DNA from: Amborella trichopoda
Taxonomy: Eukaryota > Streptophyta > Magnoliopsida > Amborellales > Amborellaceae
Length of the DNA stretch: 64,000 nucleotides
Direction: 5' to 3'
Assembly (NCBI RefSeq): GCF_000471905.2
Contig: NW_006499799.1
Location: forward strand, 3,004,722 to 3,068,721
Positions 42,842-53,266 of the stretch are shown here, piece by piece. The stretch's first letter is position 1; each line of letters opens with the position of its first letter. The position numbers were made by a program, and so were the translations under genes. The notes below the pieces were generated by a model. It made no database searches. It was not told the origin of the DNA and was given only the letters and a program-made list of their open reading frames with translations.

Positions 42842-45762
42842 TGTTTGAATGTATTTTTCAGCACCTCGGTCCCTGATAGGAAGCAAGTTAATAAAAGCCT
42901 ACAAAACAGTGGAAATTCTCGACAATCACAGAATTGCCCCAGAATTGGTCAAGATTGTCATCAGTACTTCAAAAGACCACCTGTCAAGTGTCATCAAAAT
43001 CAGACACATCCAAGGCAGTGAACAGAAAGAAACAATTTCAGTTAAATTGGTCTCTAGCACCCTGAAATGGATCCTGTAACTAGAGCCATACTTTTGGTTA
43101 ATCAAACAGCTGTAGGACCACCACCATTAGATCCGACAAGGTCGGAAACATTTATGGGTCAGGTTTCGGCTTAATCAGGCACTCCAAGACAAAGTTATGG
43201 GTAAAATACTGAAAAGGGATAGGCCGCACACTATTCCCATGTGGCCACCCTGCATTAAAAACCCATTAAAGGTGGTTGTTTTCACAGTCATGGGTAGTCA
43301 CTTTCAGGGACTATATGTCACTCGTTCCAAGTCAGATCGCTCCCCAATTTGGTGATCGTGTTCGTCTCATCAAGACGAACAATTCAATATGTCGTATGCC
43401 CCGTGATGACGCTCGAGCCGAGAGAAAAACTAAATGAAAGTCGCTGATCCATGAATGAAGTTGCAGAAAATTCAACAGTAGCATGCCTCGTTCGAGCAGC
43501 CAGATCAAGACGCTCATATACCCAATCGGCACGAAACTAATTGCATTAGGTATGTGAGGTCCGAGGCTATCTCTGGTCCAAAGCTCGCGTGCGATGAACA
43601 ATTGAATTTCACACACGAAGGCGTCAAAGCTGCTGTAAATTCCGGTCGCCAGATTTCAAGATTCCTGTAAAAAACTAAAGACGACAAAATCTACATCCGG
43701 ATATGAAATCCAGCTACGTTTGTTGCAACGTGATCGTGACGGCATGCTCAGTGTGATTCAATGAAGAAATCACGAAGAGACATCAAGGAACGAGAACACA
43801 ATCTATTCGAAGTTTTCAAAATTCATCCAAGATTCAAGTCTCATGATCATGGCTCAAAAACATGGTTCATGGCTTGAAGTTGGTATCAAAATGATCGACA
43901 TGCGAAGCCCTACAAGAAAACAGTAATCTTTCGTTGAAATGGGCATTAGAACGACCTCGGGTCAGCCACAAAAGATCATGCGAGTTCTTTTGAAGCAGCA
44001 GAGACTCTTTTGGAATTCCACACATTGTTAGGCAGGGGCAAAACAATCCTTTAGCACTTATTTTTAGAATTTCTTTAAATTCAATTAAATTGTAATTATC
44101 TTAAATTCTAGGTAGTTTTTAGATGTACACCCATGTTTTAGTCCAATTCTATATAAACAGGCACTAGCTCATTGTATAAAGGACATATTCATTCTTCTTG
44201 GATCAATCAATAAAATTCTAATTTTTGCTTGAGTTTGTGAGTATGTCTTGGAGAGAGAGAGAGGAGAGAGAAGAAAAGGGTGCCATTTGGGTAGGTAACT
44301 TTCTCTCTCCTTCGCTCCTTCTCTTTTCTTTCTTTCTTTCTCTCTCCTCCCCTCCTCTCTCTTTCTCTCCTTCTCTCTCCTCCCCTTTCTCTCTCCTCCC
44401 CTCTTTCTCTCTCCTCTCTTCTCGTCTCTAACTCTTTCACTCTCTTCTTTTCATCTTTATCTCTCTCTCCTCATCTCATCTATATCTCTCGCTTCTCCTT
44501 TCTTTTCATCTCTATCTCCATTCGACCTCTTCTAATGCAAATGATGACGCTTAGCGCCGGTTGATTCTCTCTTTCTTCCGTCACAGCCGGTGAAGCCTAG
44601 TGCCGATTGGTTTTCTCTTTTTTGTCACAGCCAGTGAAGCCTAGCACTGGTTGATTTTCTCTCTCCTCTTTTGTCAGTCGATGAAACCTAGCGTCGACTG
44701 ATTTTCTCTCCCTTCTTTTGTCAGTCGACGAAGCCTAACATCGATTGATTTTCTCTCTCCTCTTCTGTCAGTCGGTGAATCTTAGCACCGATTGGTTTTC
44801 TCTCTTCTCTGTTAGTCGGTGAAGCCTAGCGCTGACTAGTTTTCTTTCTCTTCTTTTGTTAGTCGATGAAGCCGAACACAGACTAGTTTTCTCAATCTTC
44901 TTTTGTCAGTCGGTAAAGCCTAATGCTGACTGGTTTCTCTCACTTCTTTTGTCAGTTGGTGAAGCCTAGCGTCGATTGGTTTTTTCTTTCTTCTGTCACA
45001 ACCAGTGAAGACTAGAGTCGGTTCATTTTCTCTCTCCTCAGTGTCAGTCGGTGAAGCTTAGCACTGACTGGTTTTCTCTCCTTTCTTTTGTCAGTCGGTG
45101 AACCTTAAAACTGATTGGTTTTCTCTCTCCTCTTCTATCAGTCGGTGAAGCCTAACGTCGATTGGTTCTCCCTCTCTTCTTCTGTCAGTCGGTGACGCCT
45201 AATGCTGACTGATTTTCTCTCTCTTCTTCTGTTAGTCGGTGACGCCTAGCACAGACTGGTTTTCTCTGTCTTCTTCTGTCAGCCGATGAAGTCTAGCACC
45301 GACTGGTTTTCTCTCTTTTATTTTTTCAATCGATGAAGCCTAGTGTCGATTGGTTTTCTCTCTCTTCTTCTGTCAGTTGATGAAGCCTAATGTCGACTAA
45401 TTTTCTCTCTCTTCTCTTGTCAGTCGATGAAGACTGACTGAATTTCTCTCTCCTCTTCTATCATAGTCGACAAAGCTTAACGCTGACCGTGTCTCCTCTC
45501 TTTTCTGCTCTGTACAACACAGCTGGTAAATCATAGTGCCCACTGCATTTTCTTTATCTTCCGTCTAACACAGTCAGCTTAGCACCGACTGCGTGTTACT
45601 CCCCTCTCCCTTCTTTATCCTCTCATCTTTCATATCCTTCTCTTCCTTTCTTCTCCCTCCTTCCTTCTTTCCCTTCTTCTCTTCGTATTCTGTCCTCACA
45701 ACCTTAATTCTGCTACTCCTTCGTTCGACTAAGAGGGACTGAGGTTAACCTCTCATAATAGT
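42842..45762 (+). repeat. Element C, 5' LTR
   Basis: It starts TGTTTGAATGTATTTTTCAGC. A TATA box CTATATAAAC is at 44,149-44,158 and AATAAAATT, a polyadenylation-type signal, at 44,209-44,217. CT-rich DNA follows (44,295-44,530), then the hairpin array (44,545-45,600). It ends near TCTCATAATAGT. If transcription starts about 30 bases after the TATA box, the array lies in U5 and so in the 5' leader of the RNA. Confidence 0.8.
44545..45600 (+). repeat. Hairpin tandem array in the 5' LTR of C
   Basis: About 20 units spaced ~47 bases. Consensus arms CAGTCGGTG and CACCGACTG flank the loop AAGCCTAG, and a TTTTCTCTCTC..CTTTTGT spacer joins units. Arms vary between units, often keeping G-C, A-T or G-U pairing, for example CAGCCAGTG with CACTGGTTG at 44,628-44,653. 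Confidence 0.85.
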
Positions 45763-45789
45763 CCTCTCATAAATGCGCTTTTGGCGTGT

Positions 45790-47095
45790 GCTCCAAAAAT
45801 TTATTGGGGTTTATCGTCAGACATCGAGGGCTTGAAGTTGAGCCAGTCAAGATCAAGAATTGCCATCACCGACTACACTTCGAGAACTGCGCTCTCTTCA
45901 AGGGCAGCTGACATACATTCACAGGTTCATCTTGAACCTCTCAGGTCGCTGTAAACCCTTTACATACTTGCTAAAGAAAGATACCCCATTCATCTGGGAT
46001 GAAGCATGTCAGGCAGCCCTTGATGACATCAAGAATTATTTACTCAATCCTCTAGTGCTCTCTACACCACTATTGGGAAAACCCCTCATTTTATACATGA
46101 CTGCTTTGGACGAGTCACTCAGAGCATTGTTAGCACAAAACAATGAAGAGGGAAAAGAGACTGCGTTGTATTACCTCAGCCGCAGGATGCAAGGGGCCAA
46201 GAAGAATTATCCCCCAATAGAAAAGACGTGTCTGGCCTTGATCTTCATAGTACAAAACCTCCGCCATTACTTGCTCGGTTATGAAGTGAAACTTATATCA
46301 AAAGCTGATCCTATAAAGTTTCTCATGACATGCCCATGCTTGTCAGGATGCCTTGCTAAATGGGCATTATTGTTGATGGAATTCGACATCACGTATGTCC
46401 CGCAGAAGGCTATCAAGGGTCAGGCCTTGGCTGATTTTCTAGCAGCGCACCCCGTACCGGTAGAATCTCCTCTATCATGTGACCTCCCTGATGAAGAAGT
46501 ATTCTCTGCTGACCTTGTCTTGTGTGGGAATTTTACTTCGATGACGCATTCCAATCGGATCGAGGAGGCACCGGAGTAGTATTCTTGATGCCGAGAGGAG
46601 GAATATTGCCACTTTCTTTCTCTCTCGCTCAAGCCGGTTCTCATAATGAGGTAGAATATTAGTCCCTTATAATCGGATTGGAGATAGCTACTTGGAGCAG
46701 CTCAAGATCTATGGTGACTCTGAGTTGGTTATCCGATAGCTCAAAGTAATTTATGATGTGAGAAAAGACACTCTCAAGCCTTATCACGATACTGTAAAAT
46801 TGTATATGGCTCAGTTTGAGGACATATCCCTGAGTCACATCCCCAGGAGCCTAAACTCATAGGTTGACGCACTTGCGAAGCTCAATGCTATAATTCAATT
46901 ATCCTCATCAGGGCCCACGCTTGTTTGGGTGGCAAAATGGACATACATTGAACTAAGAACCACGGTCGATGCAGTTGAAGAGAGAAATATCTTCTTCAAG
47001 TGCCCTCCTTATCCATTTGGAGCACTTTTATCAGCCAAAGAAGTAATCAAGACTGAACAAGCAATAACACAAAGGCAATAAGCTAAATGTCGGAA
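45790..47095 (+). pseudogene. Element C reverse transcriptase end and RNase H region (fossil)
   Basis: A long stretch reads TTLRELRSLQGQLTYIHRFI, FIWDEACQAALDDIKNYL, YYLSRRMQGAKKNYPPIEKTCLALIFIVQNLRHYL and MEFDITYVPQKAIKGQALADFLAAHP. These mark the connection and RNase H parts of gypsy pol, including the second, plant-type RNase H region after it. The relic does not form an open polyprotein. Confidence 0.8.
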
Positions 47096-47099
47096 TCAA

Positions 47100-48404
47100 G
47101 AATAAGAATTCTTTGACACAATGTGTGTAGAAATTGAGCAGGTAGAAGATTGGAGAGAGCCCATCCCCAGTTTTCTAAAACATGGCAGGCTCTAGGAAGA
47201 ATGTACCGAACGCAACAGCATACGTCAAATGTCTACCAAGTATACCCTCCTTGAAGGAGATGCTCTCTTCAGATGGTCATTTGACGACATTCTTCTTAGA
47301 TGCATCGATATCCAAGAAGCAAATAAGGTGTTAGAAGAAGTCCACTCAAGCATTTGTGGACTACACTAGTCCAGTCCTAAGCATTATGAATGAATACGTA
47401 GGTTGGGATTCTATTGGGCTTCCATGATTGTCGATTCTTTAAGTTATGCTAAAAAGTGCCTAGTATGCCAAATACACTCCAACTTGGTTCACCAGCCTTC
47501 AGAGCCTTTACACCCTACGGTTGCATCATGGCCCTTCTCACAATGGGGTATGGACATCGTAGGGCATATTGACCCTCCTTCCAAATTGGGCCATGTATTT
47601 ATCCTAGCTGTAACAGATTATTTCTCTAAGTGGGCTGAAGCCGTCCCCCTTAAGCAGATTCCTAGGACAGCGGTGGCCTACTTCGTGCGACATCACATCA
47701 TATATCGCTTCAGAATGCCCGACCAGATTATATCCGACAATGGTCCTCAATTTAGGAGTCATCACATCGATCGCTTAGTTTACCAATTCAGTTTCGAATG
47801 GAGGTACTCGACTATGTACCACCCTCGGGAGAGTGAATTAGCTGAGGCCTTCAATAAGACTATGTGCAACATTTTAAGAAAGTCAGTATAAAAAACAAGG
47901 AAGAACTGACATGAGAAGCTTCCTGAAGCCCTATGGGCTTATTGCACTACTATGTGAAATGCTACTGATTCCACTCCTTATTCTCTGATCTATGGGGGTG
48001 AAGCAGTTTTGCTTCTCAAAATAAAAATCGCTTGATTACGAGTCACTATTCACCAAGGAATAACCGAAGATGAGAGAGTTAAGCTCTGGTATCAAGAATT
48101 GGACGCACTCGATGGAAAGAGATTAGAGGCTCAACAGAGCCTTGAACTCAACCAAGGGAGAATGAAAAGGGCTTTTGACAAGTATGTCAAAGTCCGCTCA
48201 TTCACCCGTGGTGATCTAGTCCTAACTGTCAAGAGGCTTATTATTATGCACGATCGGTATAAAGGGAAGTTTGAGCCTAAGTGGGAAGGTCCCTTTATAG
48301 TAAAAAAGGCCTCACCCAACGGAGCCTATATACTGACACATCCTGAAGGAGGGGAAATAATGGCCCCTATCAATGGACGATACTTAAAGAAGTACTACTC
48401 ATAA
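47100..48404 (+). pseudogene. Element C integrase region to the polyprotein end (fossil)
   Basis: The wording KKCLVCQIHSNLVHQPSEPLHP, WGMDIVGHIDPPSKLGHVFILAVTDYFSKWAEAVPL and YSTMYHPRESELAEAFNKTM marks the zinc-binding and core domains. The C-terminal part is FTRGDLVLTVKRL, KGKFEPKWEGPFIVKKASPNGAYILTHPEGG and INGRYLKKYYS, ending at a normal stop at 48,404. Closest in the window is element E. Broken. Confidence 0.82.
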
Positions 48405-51400
48405 TGCATATTCAAAAGAAAGGGACTCAACGTGAAAATAAGCAAGATAGTACAAACAAACTTGAACTCTTTTATTGCAGTAAAAATGAGTTACAAGTTA
48501 CAAGAAGCCCATTATTAGGGGGGTTACAAGTCTCTTGCATCCGAGGATGAGAGGACAGTTATAAAACAAAATTTGTACTTTCGTTCTGGCATCTGAGGAT
48601 AAGAGGACGGTTATAAGCCAAAACAAATGCACGCCCCATTAGAAAGAGGCAAACCCACCAAAGAAAGGCCCTCCTCATGAAGAAGAAACTAAACCACTTG
48701 GAGAGTTAGCTTTAATTCATCTGACGAGTAAGAGGATGATTACATGCCAGTAGACAAAGCAGAGCCACTCCAAGAAGTTAACCTCAGTCCATCCGACGTG
48801 TTTGTCAAACATACAAGCCAGATATTTCATCTGATGTGTATATCAAACAGACGACGTAGGATTCATTCGACGTGTATATCAGACACACAAAGTGAGCTGC
48901 CCTGACAAGGAACTAGCCTATGACGGAAAGCATACCCTATTCATAGTGGGTGCCCTTCCACAGAACAACATGGACCTCACTGTGATCCTGGAGGATTTGG
49001 CTTTCAATAGGTACCACAAGTCACTCCCTATCATCATTCACCACTTTTTGCTAGCCCATGAACATCCTGCACATAACTTACTGCCACAAGAGAGCATCAC
49101 TCTCCGCATCATGATAAACCACACATGCTGATGAGCGTTGACTGAAGCCCACACCGGCTGTGGCCTCCAAAGGCCAACGTCGGTTGTGCTTATAACTCCC
49201 ATTGTCAGTTGCCTTTCTTGAGGATCAACGCCAGTTGCCCTAGCACCGGCTGCACTTCTGTTAGCGTAACCCTGTCACGACTGTTTGCTTCGTGAGAATC
49301 CTCGTTTTCAAAGTCTAAGTTTTCGCACATCCTTAACGGTCGCACGATATTCGGAGGTAGCCGTACACCTTCCCTACCATGGTTCACCTCCTCCAACCAT
49401 ACACCTTCCACGACGGTCTGCCACTCGTGACCGTTCCTCTCATGTCGGGACTTCTTCTAACGGCCGGAAACCCAAAACATTTCCTGCCCACATTTTTCAC
49501 TTGACGTCACCAAAACCTCATCAAAAACTTCTACAAACTTCCCCCAAGTTCTTGGGAACCTCTACAAACACCATTAACAATGTCGAAAAGTTACCACGAC
49601 CCCAAGAAAACCCCTCAAAACTCCCTAGAAAACTCCCAAGACGTGCGAAAATGCTCACTGCCCCACTTCTCACCTCTTCTACCCTAAAAAAAAAAAAGCA
49701 AAACCAAGGCTGGAGCTCTTCCCTCCACCGAAAAGTTCTCTGTGCTAAAAAAAAAACTCTCTCTGCAACTTCACCAACTTCTTGGCGAAGCCTGCTCTCC
49801 GAAGGTCTTCCCTGCAAAAACCTTTGCCGGAGTCCCACCGCTGGTCGAAACTTCAATCAAGAACCCTCTGCTCACTGTTACGAAAATTTTTGCTTAAGTT
49901 TTTTGTACCCTTGGTGAAAAAGTGAGGGAAAACAAGATTTTACCCCCTTATATAGACCACACTACCCTCAAATGCCCCTCACAAATTGGGAATTCCAGTC
50001 GCGTCCAAGGGAAGCCAAGCGATGATGAGCCGGGTCGGGCTTTGACTCGAGGCCTAAGGCGACTCTCATCGAATTCATTCCCAGTGCCGGGTGAATTTCA
50101 AACAACACTAAAGCCAGTTGACACAGTGCCCGGTGAATTTCAAGCAAACCTGAGCCCAATTGACATAGCACCGGGTGAATTTCAAACAGCCCTAGTGCCA
50201 GTTGACGTAGCACCAAGTGAATTTCAAATAACCCTAATACCGGTTGATTTTGCATTAGGTGTGTTTCCAAACGACCCTAGCATCGGTTAGCTTAGTGCTA
50301 GTTGTTTTTAAACAATATCATGGGTCATGCACAACGCCAGCTGAGTCCTTAACAACTTTGTGCCGATTGGGTCTTTGAGAACTCAGCGCTCGTTGAATAC
50401 TCACAGGAAACCACTAGCGCTGCACCTGGCACCCACCGTATTTACAACATTCTATTGTCACCTACTCCAGGTTGATGTCTTGTACGTCCTACCTCTTATT
50501 CTTAGTGGGGTTGCACCCAAGTCATGACCTGTCATCCCCAATGATGTTGCACCAAGGCCATTGCACCCAAACTATAGCCTATCATCCCTAATGGAGTCAG
50601 GAGCTATCCCTTATCCCCATAGGAGTCACACCCATATTGCAGCCCATTATCCCCAGTGAAGTTAGAGTCATTACTACCTCTTCAATTCTCTGTGGGTCTG
50701 TTTCACACCAAGCTATCTTATCCCTAGGAAGTCGGGTTACCTATTCTCCATAGAGTCTCAGCTTTCACCGCAATACGTTTAACCCCCACTAAGCGTTAGT
50801 GAGGTCCGCTTTTGTTGGCCATCCTTCATCAGGACACCATTTCCATCTGAGTTTTCAGTTTGTGAATGGTCCTAACCATTTTATCCCAAGGGAATCAGAT
50901 TGCCATCCGCAGATCTATTCCCCATGGAGCCTCACCTACATGGCGGCACAACCTCGGTCTGTGCTGCACAACCCTAAACTGCTCGGCTTTGGTCCAAACT
51001 ATATGACCTTAAATTGTAGCAGAGGTCTAGTTGCACGACCTTAAACTGCACGATCCTAGTTCTATGACTTAAAACTACATAACCGCGGTTCTAGTTGTAA
51101 GACTTAAAACTGCATAGCCTCGGTCCGTACTACATGACCCTAAATTGCACAGTCTCGGTCCGTGCTGTACGACCCTCAACTGCCTGGCTTTGGTCCAAAC
51201 TATATGACCTTAAACTGTAGCAGGGGTCTAGTTGCACGGCCTTTAACTACACGGTCCTAGTTGTATGACTTAAAACTGCATAACCACGGTCCTAATTTAT
51301 GACTTAAAACTGCATAGCCTCAGTCCGTTCTGCGTGACCCTAAACTGCACAGCCTCGATCCGTGCTGCACGACCCTAAACTCCCCTGCTTTGGTCCGAAC

Positions 51401-52170
51401 TATATGACCTTAAACTGTAGCGGAGGTCTAGTTGCATGACCTTAAATTGCATGGTCCTAGTCGTATGACTTAAAACTGCATAACCACGGTCCAAGCTACA
51501 TGACTTTAAACTATGGTACACCTCTTAGCCGCATGACGTTAAAAGGCTCATCACCATTGTCTGAACTATATGACCTTAAACTATAGCGGAGGTCTAGTTG
51601 CACGAACTTAAACTTTACGGTCCTAGTTGTATGACTTTAAACTGCATAACCACGGTCCAGCTGTATCTCCTTAAACCATAGTGCATGTCTTGAGCGCATG
51701 ACAATAAACTGCTTTGCATAGGTCTAGGAGGCATGACCATAAACTCGCCCCCACATACGTGCACATGCCTTTTATGTGTACTTTCATGCATGCCTTCCCT
51801 AACCTAGCTGTTAATGTGAACGCGCCACCTTTATTACCTCCCCATTGTGTCCATTCACTTCATTACCACACCTCATTCTCTAGTTAGTCTCACCCGCGCT
51901 CACAAAATGACGAACCATCCCACCATCCATTCTCGTTGTAAGTTAGTGGGTCACCATCATTCACTTTCATTTCATACATCATAGGTAGCCTCATGCTATT
52001 TCCTCAAGTGAGTCAAACCACTACCATACTCACTCCATGGCCTCCACAGACTGCCATTCATCACCACCACGATCTAGCTGTATGACCTTAAATCCTAATG
52101 CACCTCCAGGCCGTATGACGTTAAACTGTTTCGTGCAGGTCCCAAAGGCATGACCTTAAACATGCCTTCA
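48405..52170 (+). repeat. Element C 3' region with several tandem repeats
   Basis: A short CATCTGACG..GTATATCAAAC motif recurs at 48,710-48,890. At 49,140-49,270 there are CACCGGCTGTGG and AACGTCGGTTGTGC phrases. At 50,085-50,300 a ~47-base unit (AGTTGACATAGCACCGGGTGAATTTCAAAC type) recurs about five times. From 50,945 to 51,740, and again at 52,070-52,160, ~33-base units of the ATGACCTTAAACTGTA family are arranged in higher-order blocks with GGTCC and GGTCTAGTTG links. The stretch 49,280-49,920 is unique, with a coding-like but unrecognised frame. Confidence 0.7.
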
Positions 52171-52533
52171 CAAAAAAATGATGATAAGATAACGGGCATG
52201 GTGTATACCTTAACAAGGGAACGCTATGAGTAAAAATGATGGACGGGCATGGTCACAAAACCATGCGTAAAAGAGTTCCGTGAATAAAAAAAAAAAACCG
52301 AGCACAATGATAACCTAAAAGGGCATCGTGAGTAAAAATTGATGAAAAGGGTGGACATAACTGAAAGGTTATGGGTAAAAGATCCCCAAAATAAAAAGAA
52401 GTTGGTGGAAACCTTCTCTACGGCACTGCTTCTCAAGTTCAAGTAAAAATTCGCGCAGGACACTTGGATCAATAAACAGATTGATGCCGCACTCATGCAA
52501 CTTTAGCCCTCACTCAAAAGAAGAAAATCCCTA

Positions 52534-53202
52534 GTGTCACAAATGTCAGGACTCCAAAAATATGAGCTTCAAGGAAAGGATTTCAACAGCCTGAGTCTAA
52601 TTGCAAAAGGACTCCATAGACAGAAGACTCACAAAGATGGCAAGATAAGTCTCATGAGGAAGAACATTATTCCCACGAGGTCACAAACATACTCTAGAAA
52701 TAAATACTCCAAAGGCAAGAAACTGACAAAGCTAGGGGAGAACCTGCCAGAGACATCAGCTCGCCTAGCCGGCATGATCAAACCTTCGAGAACGGCTAAT
52801 AGAACCTGCCCTCTACTGGACTCGGTAGACGAGACCCATAGTGGTACTCTGAATGTCAAAAGAAAACCTGGTGTAGTAGCAAACAGTGCATACCAAAGCA
52901 AACCAATGAACTCAAACCAAATGGGAACAATGCCCTTTTTCATGGCACTTAATTGCCAAACGGGGTTGATTCTGACTGATGAGGTCTGTATAAAATCCTC
53001 AGCTTCAGAATCACCAATAGTTCTCACAAGGGAGAGGACTACGACAAGATTCCTAAAAAATGTATCTTCTTCCCGTAAAGTCTCCACAGACGGACCTGCG
53101 AACAATGCATCCCTACGTTTGAGCAGCCTAATTACACCATTACATGAATCTCCTCAGCGTTCACGTGGTCTTGTGGCTAGGAAGAAAAAAATAAAAAGCT
53201 GA
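52534..53202 (+). other. 222-codon open frame before the 3' LTR of C, unrecognised
   Basis: The frame is lysine- and serine-rich and ends RGLVARKKKIKS just before the pre-LTR box. It matches no family I know. A 158-codon frame lies opposite (53,105-52,629). The comparable place in element A (26,400-26,840) has no equivalent plus-strand frame, so chance openness is likely. The GGGCATGG module precedes it at 52,185-52,420. Confidence 0.2.
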
Positions 53203-53240
53203 AGGAAATTTTCTAAATGATTGTCCTTCTCGCTTCTCTT

Positions 53241-53266
53241 GAAGCACAACATTCGGCGAGGCAAGC
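53241..53266 (+). promoter_or_regulatory. Pre-LTR box with likely polypurine tract, element C
   Basis: GAAGCACAACATTCGGCGAG followed by GCAAGC directly precedes the 3' LTR. The same box occurs before the LTRs at 26,867 and 39,395 and, in reverse, beside the fragment at 35,543. Conservation at this site fits the priming site for plus-strand synthesis, although the purine run is short. Confidence 0.55.

Noticed and set aside
44545-45600. Regularly spaced palindromic repeats that could suggest a CRISPR array
   Set aside because: They are diverged repeats with CT-rich, non-unique spacers inside a plant LTR, duplicated in the second LTR; no cas genes and a eukaryotic context.
49285-49917. 210-codon plus-strand frame
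   Set aside because: Lies in the non-coding 3' region of element C, has no recognisable domain and is overlapped by an opposite frame of similar quality.
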